A program made the translations under genes and the position numbers. A DNA stretch of 35,681 nt from Gammaproteobacteria bacterium (GTDB lineage Bacteria; Pseudomonadota; Gammaproteobacteria; Xanthomonadales; Wenzhouxiangellaceae): positions 1 through 35,681 of the forward strand of contig JAJFKZ010000040.1 of the NCBI GenBank assembly GCA_021772955.1. Direction: 5' to 3'. The notes beneath the pieces were generated by a model that worked only from the letters and a program-made list of their open reading frames with translations, was not told where the DNA came from and did not search any database. Positions 8,051 through 16,767 of this stretch are shown piece by piece. The first letter of the stretch is position 1. Each line of letters begins with the position of its first letter.

Positions 8051-8842
8051 ATGGACAAACTGCTGATCCCGCTTGCTCTGTTACCTATTGTGGCAGGCTT
8101 TATATTTTCCCGTAGCTGGGAAATCACCCGTTACGTGGTTGCCAGATCTGATGGTCAGAAGCTCTATCTGACATCTGCATACCATGGCTATTTTATCGCA
8201 TTAGCCTTATTCGCCTCAATCTGCTCATTTGACCGCTGGATACTGGATTTGTGCTCTGTGCACGGGCGCTGTTTTGGGCATTTCGCTGGAATGACATTTA
8301 TGCTGTCACCTCTCGTGGCATGGCCTGTCGCATACATCATGAATAAGTTCGTTAATGAATATGATTACTGGAGTAAAGCTGTAGTAGCCAATGAGCTGGA
8401 AAAAACCCTGTTGTATGCGAGCAATGATAGAGAGCCAGTTATGGTGAGTCTGAGCAACAACAAAATCTATGTCGGCTATGTCACCATTATTGCCGACCCC
8501 AATCAGCAAAACGATCGAGAATGGATAGAGTTGTTTCTGACCCTGTCTGGTTACCGTGATGATAAATCCTGTGTACATTACACGCTGAATTACAGCAAGA
8601 TTGCCGAAGATATATTTTTTTCCAAATCATTGAATGTGAAAGAGGACAGCGAGGAGCATCAGAGTGAAGCGTCAAAGCATGATCGGGAAGAAATTGATAA
8701 GACCTACCAGAATTTCATGATCGCTCTGCCGGTGTCCGAAATCATTTCTGTGCATCGTTACGATGAGAAGATTGCGCTGCTGGCGCAACAAGATCAAGGT
8801 ACTGCTCAAAAAGAAACGCCACCCGATCAGAATCCCCTGTGA
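8051..8842 (+). CDS. Membrane protein of unknown function, three helices plus cytoplasmic domain
   Basis: 263 residues. Hydrophobic helices at about 4-20, 45-63 and 78-100 are followed by a soluble domain of roughly 160 residues with a compact beta-rich block (PVMVSLSNNKIYVGYVTII, then WIELFLTLSGYRDD) and a charged, Glu/Lys-rich stretch near 195-220. The beta block is reminiscent of small Sm/SH3-like domains in other membrane proteins of mobile regions, but I cannot assign a family. The start has no good ribosome site of its own. A 22-codon frame at 7998-8066 with a purine-rich leader overlaps it and might couple translation. Its 3' end overlaps the convergent restriction-modification gene by 101 bases. 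Confidence 0.7.
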   Translation: MDKLLIPLALLPIVAGFIFSRSWEITRYVVARSDGQKLYLTSAYHGYFIALALFASICSFDRWILDLCSVHGRCFGHFAGMTFMLSPLVAWPVAYIMNKFVNEYDYWSKAVVANELEKTLLYASNDREPVMVSLSNNKIYVGYVTIIADPNQQNDREWIELFLTLSGYRDDKSCVHYTLNYSKIAEDIFFSKSLNVKEDSEEHQSEASKHDREEIDKTYQNFMIALPVSEIISVHRYDEKIALLAQQDQGTAQKETPPDQNPL

Positions 8843-11558
8843 ACTTGCGACGACTGTAGGCGGCATCGACGGCATGATCGAGCGCCTGATGCGCCTTGAG
8901 CAGGTCGGTCGGCATGGTCAATGGGTCGTACAGATCGGCCAGGCTGGCATCTGGGTAGCGCTCACGTGCGGCCAGCACTTTGCGGGCACCGGCTGCTATC
9001 GCCTTGTGCTGCTTGTCGCTGATAGTCTGCGGCCAGGGGAAGTTGTTATAGACAATTCCGGCGGAATAGCGATAACGACTTTCTAGCCTGCCACAGACAC
9101 TGCGCACCCAGGCCATATGCATTGTTGATGTGATTATGCCGAATTGAAATAGCTCAACTTTTTGCATGACAAATGCAGCATCACCACAAAGCGTTTGCGG
9201 CCCGATATAGCCGATTGGTATATATGCTCGGCGTTCTGATGAAACTTTCGGAATCACCAAATACTCACTGTCAGGAATATTTTCTACATGGAATCGGGTC
9301 GGTGTGGCGGCAAGCTTTCGCGTTGGTGCGCTTTTGCTGGCCAAGCGGAACTGGCGTACCGCTTCGACTCTGGCCAAGGCTAATGGCATGCTGCGCAAGA
9401 CTTCCGGCGGACAGTCGCCCAACCACAGACACCAGCGCTCAATGTTGTTGATGAATTCACGCGAGCCGATCCAGCGGCGGAACCAGATTTCAGCAGCTGG
9501 TTCCTGTGCAACAAAGCTGGCTTTTTCTTCCGGTGTGAACAGATAATTGCCACCATCGATGGGTTTGTTGCCAATGCCGATCGTTGGTACATCGCATAGG
9601 GGGCGTGAGCGATTGATTAGAACCGCGTCCGGCGCATCAACCAGATACGGATTGATATTGCTTGCCTTGAGTGCCTGCGGTTCGGCCTTGGGTGTCAGGT
9701 AATCGTAGATGACCTTTTGCCGCATAGCGTCGGTGCCGAATCCTATAATGACGCAGTGCACCGCCGCTTTGCCCCGTGCTTCGTTGTTCCACTGAAATGT
9801 GCGGTGGGCAAACTGGATGCGCATGCCGCGGTGCAGCAACCAGGGCCACAGCACCCCAACCTGCTCGCCCTGTGTAATTGAGTTGGTGGAGACAAAGCCG
9901 ACGCGAATAGCGGGGTTGCCGGGCTTGCCAAAGATGTCTTCCTGTGGCTCATAGTCAATGTCTGTATCTGCACCTGCATCAGCATCCCCACCATGCAGAT
10001 AGTTCACGGCCTTGAAGTACCAGGCGGTGACGTAATCGAGAATGCCGTGCCCCTTGAGCTTGCCACAAATACTGGCCAGGTCTTGTCGTTGCTCGGTGGT
10101 CATCATTTTCGAGCCGATAAATGGCGGATTCCCGAGGATAAACTTGAGTCTGTGCGGCGGGATCAGCTCCGCCCAGTCCGTCTGCAGGGCATTGGCATTC
10201 ATGATGTGTGGGCTGGTGGTGAGCGGGATGCGGGCAAAGTACATGCCGAATTCCTCACTCACCTTCATGTTCATCTGATGGTCGGTCAGCCACAGTGCCA
10301 CCTGTGCAATCAGCGACGGGAACTCCTCGATTTCAATGCCGTAGAACTGATCCACATCCAGCTGGATGATGCTGTGTACGTCCAGCATCATCTGGCTACT
10401 GGCGCGCGCTGCCCGCAGCACATCCAGTTCCAGCAGACGCAGCTCACGGTAAGCCACTACCAGAAAGTTGCCACAGCCGCAGGCCGGGTCGAGAAAGGTC
10501 AAAACACGCAGGCGTTTGTGGAACGCCAGCAGCTTGTTGCGCTGGGTTTTGATGGCTTCGAACTCAGCGCGTAGCTGATCCAGAAACAATGGCTTGATTA
10601 GTTTCAGTATGTTGCTTTCGGAAGTGTAGTGTGCACCCAGGTTGCGGCGTGCTTTCTGATCCATGATGGACTGGAACAGGGCCCCGAAGATGGCCGGGGA
10701 GATCGCACTCCAGTCCAGCGCGCAGGCATCCAGCAGTGCTTCGCGCAGCCCACGATCAAAATCTGCGATGCGGATGGGTTCCTCGAACAGTTTGCCGTTG
10801 ACATAGGGAAACTGTGCCAGTTGTTCATCGATGTTGCGGGCGCGTTGCTGTTCGGGTGTGTTCAGTACCTGAAAGAAGCGAGCCAGCATGCTGCCGAGAT
10901 CAGAGCCGTCTTCGCGTGAGCGCAGTTCCAGCCATTCCTGAAAGGCGTGTGCGGGCTGAAAGATACCGGTGTCGTCGGCAAACATACAGAACAACAATCG
11001 CACCAGCAGCACTTCCAGATCATGTCCTGTATAGCCAAACGCCTTGAGTTGATCGTGTAAACGGCCCATGCGCTCGGCGGCCTTGATGTTGACCGGATTC
11101 TCTGGACGGATTTCCTGGGTCTGATAACCTGCAATAAAGCCGAACAGGCGGATATGAGCAGGTAGCTCGGCGGTGAGGATTTCGGATTCTGTGTCTTGTT
11201 CCAGATCATACAGCCGGATGTGCTCGAAATCTGATACGATGATATAGCGCGGCTGTTCGCGATCTGTCAGTCCGTCCAGATAGTCCAGTGCCTGCAGATG
11301 CGCCTTGTGCAGAGGTTTGCCGCGTGATTTGTGCTCGGCAATCAGTACACCGGGCCAGAAGCAATCAATGAAGCCGCTACCACCGCCCAGCTTTTCGACA
11401 CGCTTTTCGAATGAGTACACGCGGGAACGGTGCATACCAAATACCGCGAAAAACTCATTCCAGAATGTCTGCGCCTCGCCACGCTCATAGCTGGCATCCT
11501 GCCAATCATGGGCAAAGCGGGTGGCGCGGTCGCGTATGTCGTTCCAGGACAGTGGCAT
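8742..11558 (-). CDS. MmeI-like type IIL restriction-modification enzyme (single-chain endonuclease and adenine methyltransferase)
   Basis: A 938-residue fused enzyme, close to the length of MmeI. It should both methylate adenine and cleave DNA at a distance, with one target-recognition domain setting specificity. Near the N-terminus D65 and EHK (75-77) form the D-x9-ExK nuclease signature known from MmeI. A helical linker follows, then the methyltransferase: motif I LDPACGCGNF at 356-365 and the catalytic NPPF at 477-480, which indicates N6-adenine methylation. The region from about 620 to 870 should be the recognition domain. The C-terminus is helical and typical for the family. AGGAAA lies 7 bases before ATG 11558. 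It is divergent from the HEPN-type gene across a 207-bp AT-rich gap. No separate methylase or specificity gene is present, as expected for type IIL. Confidence 0.9.
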   Translation of the reverse strand: MPLSWNDIRDRATRFAHDWQDASYERGEAQTFWNEFFAVFGMHRSRVYSFEKRVEKLGGGSGFIDCFWPGVLIAEHKSRGKPLHKAHLQALDYLDGLTDREQPRYIIVSDFEHIRLYDLEQDTESEILTAELPAHIRLFGFIAGYQTQEIRPENPVNIKAAERMGRLHDQLKAFGYTGHDLEVLLVRLLFCMFADDTGIFQPAHAFQEWLELRSREDGSDLGSMLARFFQVLNTPEQQRARNIDEQLAQFPYVNGKLFEEPIRIADFDRGLREALLDACALDWSAISPAIFGALFQSIMDQKARRNLGAHYTSESNILKLIKPLFLDQLRAEFEAIKTQRNKLLAFHKRLRVLTFLDPACGCGNFLVVAYRELRLLELDVLRAARASSQMMLDVHSIIQLDVDQFYGIEIEEFPSLIAQVALWLTDHQMNMKVSEEFGMYFARIPLTTSPHIMNANALQTDWAELIPPHRLKFILGNPPFIGSKMMTTEQRQDLASICGKLKGHGILDYVTAWYFKAVNYLHGGDADAGADTDIDYEPQEDIFGKPGNPAIRVGFVSTNSITQGEQVGVLWPWLLHRGMRIQFAHRTFQWNNEARGKAAVHCVIIGFGTDAMRQKVIYDYLTPKAEPQALKASNINPYLVDAPDAVLINRSRPLCDVPTIGIGNKPIDGGNYLFTPEEKASFVAQEPAAEIWFRRWIGSREFINNIERWCLWLGDCPPEVLRSMPLALARVEAVRQFRLASKSAPTRKLAATPTRFHVENIPDSEYLVIPKVSSERRAYIPIGYIGPQTLCGDAAFVMQKVELFQFGIITSTMHMAWVRSVCGRLESRYRYSAGIVYNNFPWPQTISDKQHKAIAAGARKVLAARERYPDASLADLYDPLTMPTDLLKAHQALDHAVDAAYSRRKFTGDSDRVAFLFEQYLDLVAPAAQSSHRNDAQK

Positions 11559-11765
11559 CAGGGTTTCCTGTCAGTTATTGACCAATGTTACAGCATGGTG
11601 CGGTCTTTGAGATAGCTGTTTGATAGATTGGTATCTGTTGTGACGTTTGACTATAGCGTGAATCTTAATGATAGTGGGTGTTTCGGATCTTTAGAATATC
11701 CAAATCAAAATGTGAGTGGCTATGAAAAAATCCTAGAAATGCTGTAGGATAATGGAAAATGTAAA

Positions 11766-13046
11766 ATGGATGTACAGAGTTTCTATAATCATAGAAGGGT
11801 CGAGTTTATGGCGAATATAAAAACAAATGAAGCATCCCGTGTAGCGCATATTCTATCCGTTCTTGAATCAAGTAAGAAAGTAAAGCAGGGAAATGTGTCG
11901 TTTGAGGGTTGGGGTTTTACGAGCGATAGGGTTTTTATATCCCGAATGATTAAAGTCGATGATAAAATTCCAGAAATTGATAAGAATAACTTAATTTCCG
12001 AATCTATTTTTGAGGCTTCCAAGAACGGACAACTCAATAACGCTTCTTTTATAAGATCGCTATCTTATAATGAGAATAAATATTTAAATATGCCATTTAA
12101 AAAATTCCGTATGGTTGGTCAGCTTTCCTTGATGTCATCGCTGTGCTCCTCACATTTGAATATACTAGACAGCAGAATAACGTTTGGATTGTCAAGAAAT
12201 TCTCAATTATACAGAAAGCATAAAAACGCTACACAGCATGTTGAAAGGGGTAATGTGCCAGCCCAACCTCTAAAATACACTCCGTTTTCAGTTTCGTGCA
12301 TGGCAAGAACATCTACACACGCATTCGACATTGCTGGACGCACCTTTGAGTTATGGAGGGGTTGCTTTAACCTTGGAATTAATCGCTCTAGGACTTGGCG
12401 TATAACATTTGATGGCCGTAATCCGATAAATGCATTGCTTGCCCATCCGGTCTATACAATACATGAGCCTAATGGGGAATTAGCAAGCGATTCTTGGTAT
12501 TATGACTCCACGTATCAAACCGAGGGAGCATTAATCAACCAGTATGAAATCGCCAACCAAGGGCGAAAGTGCTTTGAAATATTGCGTAAAAAGCTATATA
12601 GCCATCCTTACTCTGATGTTGTTATCAATGCGATAACAAGATATGTTCGAGCATTGGATCATGTATCATATGAAATGGCTTTTATACAACTCTGGTCCAT
12701 TTGTGAATCATTGACTCTAACAACTCGAACAGAGAGCAAAAGAACGGTTAAGTTGATTAAAGCGATGTATCACGATGGAGATCGTGTTGATGTTATTTTG
12801 CAGATTTTGCTCGAGTTCAGGAACCGCACCGTACATTTTGGTGAGCACTCACAGGATATCGAATTTCTACTCTTCCATATAAAAAATTTGGTAGAGGATT
12901 TAATATTTTTTCATGCGTTTAATCGTTATAGTTTAAATTCTTTGGAGGAATCAGTGAATTTCTTAGATTTGGGGTTAAATATAGAAAATCTGTCAATGAA
13001 GGAAGCCCTCTTAAAGAAAGCAATCAAGCGTGCAATGCGTAATTAA
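11766..13046 (+). CDS. HEPN-type protein (ApeA-like C-terminal region), putative defence RNase
   Basis: 426 residues, markedly AT-rich compared with flanking genes. The C-terminal 170 residues are all-helical and contain RNRTVH at 352-357, which fits the Rx4-6H catalytic motif of HEPN ribonucleases. The context (IQLWSICESLTL about 40 residues before it, then helices ending in DLIFFHAFNRYSL) resembles the Apea-like HEPN group found in abortive-infection proteins. The N-terminal 250 residues are of unknown fold. They include WRITFDGRNPINALLAHPVY and may act as a sensor. The start could be ATG 11766 or ATG 11808, which has AAGGG 9 bases upstream. Its placement beside a restriction enzyme supports a phage-defence role. 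Both family and role are inferred from the motif and neighbourhood. Confidence 0.6.
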   Translation: MDVQSFYNHRRVEFMANIKTNEASRVAHILSVLESSKKVKQGNVSFEGWGFTSDRVFISRMIKVDDKIPEIDKNNLISESIFEASKNGQLNNASFIRSLSYNENKYLNMPFKKFRMVGQLSLMSSLCSSHLNILDSRITFGLSRNSQLYRKHKNATQHVERGNVPAQPLKYTPFSVSCMARTSTHAFDIAGRTFELWRGCFNLGINRSRTWRITFDGRNPINALLAHPVYTIHEPNGELASDSWYYDSTYQTEGALINQYEIANQGRKCFEILRKKLYSHPYSDVVINAITRYVRALDHVSYEMAFIQLWSICESLTLTTRTESKRTVKLIKAMYHDGDRVDVILQILLEFRNRTVHFGEHSQDIEFLLFHIKNLVEDLIFFHAFNRYSLNSLEESVNFLDLGLNIENLSMKEALLKKAIKRAMRN

Positions 13047-13435
13047 CTGTCAGAAGATGCTAGAAGGTCGGTGCTGGACACCCATACTCCAAAGGATCAC
13101 CAAGCAAAACCACGCATATCCACATTCATACAGTATTTGCCCAGAAAGCTTGTGCTAAAAGTATGATCCAGCATCAAATCCGAGGCACACCAAACCCTCG
13201 GCATAAACCGACAGGCACGATGTATGGGGGATTCAGCTACATCCGCTGCCACCGTTACGGATTACTGGGTCGCTGCGCGACAGTTAATCTGAACTGGATC
13301 CCGGCCTGCGCCGGGATGACGAGCTTTGGCCGGGATGACGAGCTTTGCGTGGTGGTTGTCACTGCGCATGCTGCCAGGCTGGCTCAGCGAGGCCGTCAAT
13401 GACTGCCTCGCAACTATCCGATGATGAATCAGCAG
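13047..13435. other. Intergenic stretch of about 390 bp between convergent genes
   Basis: No supported gene. A 79-codon frame at 13163-13402 has no ribosome site and runs through the repeat-like hairpin. The stretch separates the AT-rich HEPN-type gene from the GC-richer housekeeping region and holds the REP-like unit listed next. Confidence 0.5.
13298..13347. repeat. REP-like hairpin with a 19-bp tandem duplication
   Basis: ATCCCGGC (13298-13305) and GCCGGGAT (13310-13317) form a perfect 8-bp stem with a 4-base loop, a shape typical of intergenic palindromes in gammaproteobacteria. The right arm plus the following GACGAGCTTTG is duplicated exactly, at 13310-13328 and 13329-13347. It could also act as a weak terminator between the convergent genes, although there is no T-run. 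Confidence 0.65.
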
Positions 13436-16400
13436 TTACAGCAAGAACGGCCGCAGTTGCAACAGTGACGGCAGCTGCTGGCGGATAAACCGTTTGCTCA
13501 GGCCGGCGGTGTTGGGGGCGCCGATGCCTTCGCGTTCGTTCCAGTCGGCCCGGCTGATGCGTTGCAGTGGGGCCAGGTCGTTGCGTTGCAGGATACGATT
13601 GGCACGCGGCAATTGATCGGCCAGCAGGGCATCGGTTGTAGTCTGTGCGGTGGCCAGTTGCTGCAGCAGTTGCTGTTGCCGTTCCAGTTGTGTGTCGGTC
13701 GGGCGGCCATCAAAGCTGCTGACATCGCCATACAGTTCACCGAGACGCTCGCGCAGACGTTCCTGGCCGCTGATGAAGCCGCCTTCGCGCACTGCCAGCG
13801 TGCCGCTGTGTTCGGCCAGTTTGTCGGCGATGCGGTTCAGATCGCGGGCCGCGCCGCCGGACAGTTCGCCAGCATGCTCACGCATGGCCGCGCTCAGTTC
13901 ATCCACCGAATCCAGCATGTAGGTCAGGTCGGCCAGCGTGTTATACAGCTCCAGCGCAACTTTCTGCTGCAACTGGCGATCTTCCAGGCTGTGTGGTGAG
14001 CGCGGGTCAGGCACCAGCTCGACCGTGCTGTGCAGGGTTTGTTTGCCCTTGATCAACTCGATGCGGTAGTTGCCTTCGGGCAGGCGCGGGCCGATAAAGC
14101 CGGGCACCAGACTGGTGGCTGCGGGAAACTTCGGTGGCTTCAGCCGCATCGGCCAGGCCACGCGGTTGATGCCTCTGCGCTTGTCGCCGGGCAGACTGGT
14201 GATCAGCTGATCGTTGCTGTCGTAGACGTTGATTTTCAGATCGCCGAGCAGATGGCGCTTTTTCAGGTAGTAGCTGATCATCGCTGCTTCGGGCGGATTG
14301 CTGGCGCTGAACTCGTCGTTGCCGCCGAATGATTGCAGCGCGCCACCACTGTACATAACGCCGGGTTTGGATGGAAGCAGGGCAACATTGTCATTGATGA
14401 TATCGGCGCTCAAGGCGCGCAGCGGTGTGATGTCGTCGATGATGTAGATGCCGCGGCCGTGGGTGCCGATGATCAGATCATGTTCGCGTTCGTGGATGCT
14501 GATGTCATGCACCGCTACCTGGGGCAGGTTTTCCTGGAAGCGGGCCCAGTTTTGCCCGCCATCAAGGCTGATGTACAGACCGAATTCGGTGCCCACAAAC
14601 AGCAGTTGCGAATTTTCGATGTCCTGGCGAATCACCCAGGCGTAGCCGCTGATGGCATCGCTGCTCAGTGAGGTCCAGCTTTGGCCGTAATCGGTGGTGC
14701 GGTAAACATACGCGTTCATGTCGCCGGTGCGATGGCCGTCGGCGGTCAGAAACGCGGTACCGGCGTCGTGCGGGCTGGCCTCGATGCGCGAAATCCAGGT
14801 GCCTGCGGGCAGGTCGGGAATGTTGCCGGTGACGTTGCTCCAGTTGTCGCCACCGTTGCGGGTGACATGCAGCCTACCGTCATCGCTGCCAACCCAGATC
14901 AGGCTTGCGTCCAGCGGCGAGTCAGCGATGGTGTAGATGGTGGTGTTGTTCTCGGCGGTGGAGTTGTCGACGGTCAGACCGCCGGATTCGAGCTGGCGCT
15001 GGCGTTTGGGATCGTTGCTGGTCAGATCCGGTGAGATGGTCTGCCAGCTTTCGCCGCGGTCGGTGCTGCGATGCAGGTATTGCGAGCCATAGTAAAGAGT
15101 GCCGACGGTGGCGCGGCTCAGATGCAGTGGGGTATTCCAGTTGAAGCGCAGTTTGGTTTCGTCGTCGCGGGCAATCGGTGCGATGCTCTTGACTTCGCTG
15201 AGTTGACGGTTGATGCGCATCAGCTTGCCACCCTGGTATTCGGAATATACGATGTTGTCGTCGAAGGGATCAACGTGAACCCAGAAGCCATCGCCAAAGC
15301 CGACGTTGTCCCAGTCGGCATTGGCCACGCCGCCGGGGCCGCGCGACGGGCCGGCCCAGCTGCCATTGTCCTGCAGGCCGCCATAGACATGGTATGGAAC
15401 CTGTTGATCGTGGTTGACGTGATAAAACTGCGAGATCGGCAGATTGCGGGCGAAATTCCAGTTGTTGCTGCCGTCCTGGCTGATGTAAAGACCGCCGTCG
15501 GTGCCGAGCAGAACCTGTTTCGGATTGTTGGGGTTGATCCACATGGCGTGATGATCAGGGTGGATACCAACACCAAAGCCGGCACCAAACAATGAGGTGA
15601 AGGTTTTGCCGCTGTCCTCGCTGACGCTGGTGGTAAAGGCCGGCCGGTAAACGCGCGTGTGGTCGCTGGGGTCAACCATCAGTTCGCCGAAGTAAAACGG
15701 CCGCATCTGTACGTTGGAGGCATCGCTCATGCGCTGCCAGCTGTGACCGAAATCGTCCGAGCGGTACAAGGCGGTGTCTTTGGATTCTACATTGGCGTAG
15801 ACGACGCTGTTGCGCGAAGGCGCGATGGCCAGGGCGATGCGACCCAACTCGCCTTCGGGCAAGCCCTGTTGCAGGCGTTCCCAGCTGCTGCCACCATCAA
15901 GACTGCGATACAGGCCGCTGCCGGGTCCGCCGGAGCGAAAGAAATCGGGCGAGCGGCGAAAATCCCACATGCCGGCATAGAGAACGTTGGGTGCCGACGA
16001 ATCCATGACCAGGTCGCCGCAGCCGGTGTTGGCATCGACATACAGTACCCGCTCCCAGGTTTTGCCAGCATCACTGCTGCGATACACACCACGCTGCTCA
16101 TTGCTGTTCCAGGCATGCCCCAGGGCACACACATACACCGTGTCACTGTCATCTGGACTGACTTCAATGGCACTGATGTGCTCGGATTCCTCCAGCCCCA
16201 TCGACTGCCAGGTCTTGCCGGCATCAGCGGAGCGATACACGCCATTGCCGACCGAGACGCTGTTGCGCAACCAGGTCTCGCCAGTGCCGACCCAGACGGT
16301 GTCGCTGTTGGTTGGATCTATGCGGATGGCACCGATGGACTGAACGTGGTCGTCGAATACCGGCGCGAAGGTGGTGCCGCCATTGCTGGATTTCCACACG

Positions 16401-16606
16401 CCGCCGCTGGCAGCGCCGACATAGATGGTCAGCTTGCCGTCGATTTCGGCTGCATCGAGTGCGGCAACGCGACCGCTCATCGTGGCCGGGCCCATCGCTC
16501 GGGCGCTGAGTCCGCCAAAGGTGAAGCTGTCAATTTCGATCTGTGCCGACAGTGGTGAACTGGAGGCCAGCAGGCTAAGTAAGGCAAGTTTCAGTGAGGT
16601 GTGCAT
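13436..16606 (-). CDS. Large secreted Asp-box/BNR-repeat beta-propeller protein (sortilin-like, annotated 'glycosyl hydrolase' in relatives)
   Basis: 1056 residues from ATG 16606, which has GGAG 8 bases upstream and starts a good signal peptide (MHTSLKLALLSLLASS, cleavage after LSA). The frame extends to 16690, but the extra 28 codons cross a terminator. At least eleven Asp-box motifs (S-x-D-x-G-x-T-W pattern) are visible, for example SSNGGTTF, SADAGKTW, SSDAGKTW, SLDGGSSW, STDRGESW, TTDYGQSW and SLDGGQNW, spread over the first 700 residues. They imply one or two seven- to ten-bladed propellers. The C-terminal 300 residues contain a fibronectin-like part (DLKINVYDSNDQLI) and a coiled, Gln-rich helical end. 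Such proteins are exported and often called glycosyl hydrolases, but no catalytic residues can be named. A role in extracellular or periplasmic peptide/polymer handling is only a guess. Confidence 0.85.
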   Translation of the reverse strand: MHTSLKLALLSLLASSSPLSAQIEIDSFTFGGLSARAMGPATMSGRVAALDAAEIDGKLTIYVGAASGGVWKSSNGGTTFAPVFDDHVQSIGAIRIDPTNSDTVWVGTGETWLRNSVSVGNGVYRSADAGKTWQSMGLEESEHISAIEVSPDDSDTVYVCALGHAWNSNEQRGVYRSSDAGKTWERVLYVDANTGCGDLVMDSSAPNVLYAGMWDFRRSPDFFRSGGPGSGLYRSLDGGSSWERLQQGLPEGELGRIALAIAPSRNSVVYANVESKDTALYRSDDFGHSWQRMSDASNVQMRPFYFGELMVDPSDHTRVYRPAFTTSVSEDSGKTFTSLFGAGFGVGIHPDHHAMWINPNNPKQVLLGTDGGLYISQDGSNNWNFARNLPISQFYHVNHDQQVPYHVYGGLQDNGSWAGPSRGPGGVANADWDNVGFGDGFWVHVDPFDDNIVYSEYQGGKLMRINRQLSEVKSIAPIARDDETKLRFNWNTPLHLSRATVGTLYYGSQYLHRSTDRGESWQTISPDLTSNDPKRQRQLESGGLTVDNSTAENNTTIYTIADSPLDASLIWVGSDDGRLHVTRNGGDNWSNVTGNIPDLPAGTWISRIEASPHDAGTAFLTADGHRTGDMNAYVYRTTDYGQSWTSLSSDAISGYAWVIRQDIENSQLLFVGTEFGLYISLDGGQNWARFQENLPQVAVHDISIHEREHDLIIGTHGRGIYIIDDITPLRALSADIINDNVALLPSKPGVMYSGGALQSFGGNDEFSASNPPEAAMISYYLKKRHLLGDLKINVYDSNDQLITSLPGDKRRGINRVAWPMRLKPPKFPAATSLVPGFIGPRLPEGNYRIELIKGKQTLHSTVELVPDPRSPHSLEDRQLQQKVALELYNTLADLTYMLDSVDELSAAMREHAGELSGGAARDLNRIADKLAEHSGTLAVREGGFISGQERLRERLGELYGDVSSFDGRPTDTQLERQQQLLQQLATAQTTTDALLADQLPRANRILQRNDLAPLQRISRADWNEREGIGAPNTAGLSKRFIRQQLPSLLQLRPFLL

Positions 16607-16671
16607 GAATGTATCTCCACAGTTGACCTGCAATGCAGCGCAGCGCATGTGCATGCTGATGCAGGCCTGAA

Positions 16672-16702
16672 ATAAAAACGCCGATCCCATTGGAATCGGC
16701 GC
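16672..16702 (-). terminator. Intrinsic terminator of the LolA-like gene
   Basis: On the minus strand CGCCGAT (16695-16701 complement) pairs with ATCGGCG (16679-16685 complement) around a short loop that can add two GC pairs. It is followed directly by TTTTTATTT. It lies 66-96 bases beyond the stop of the upstream minus-strand gene and before the Asp-box gene start. Confidence 0.85.
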
Positions 16703-16767
16703 TGTTTGTTAGTTACTAACCCGGATAGTCATGAAGACGAGCTGTTGCCATCCGCCCGATAGCCTTT

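Noticed and set aside
13163-13402. 79-codon plus-strand frame between the HEPN-type gene and the Asp-box gene
   Set aside because: No ribosome site. It crosses the REP-like hairpin and duplication and resembles no protein family.
15659-16558. 299-codon plus-strand frame opposite the Asp-box gene
   Set aside because: It is antisense to a gene with eleven repeated Asp-box motifs, and the periodic composition of that gene explains the open frame.
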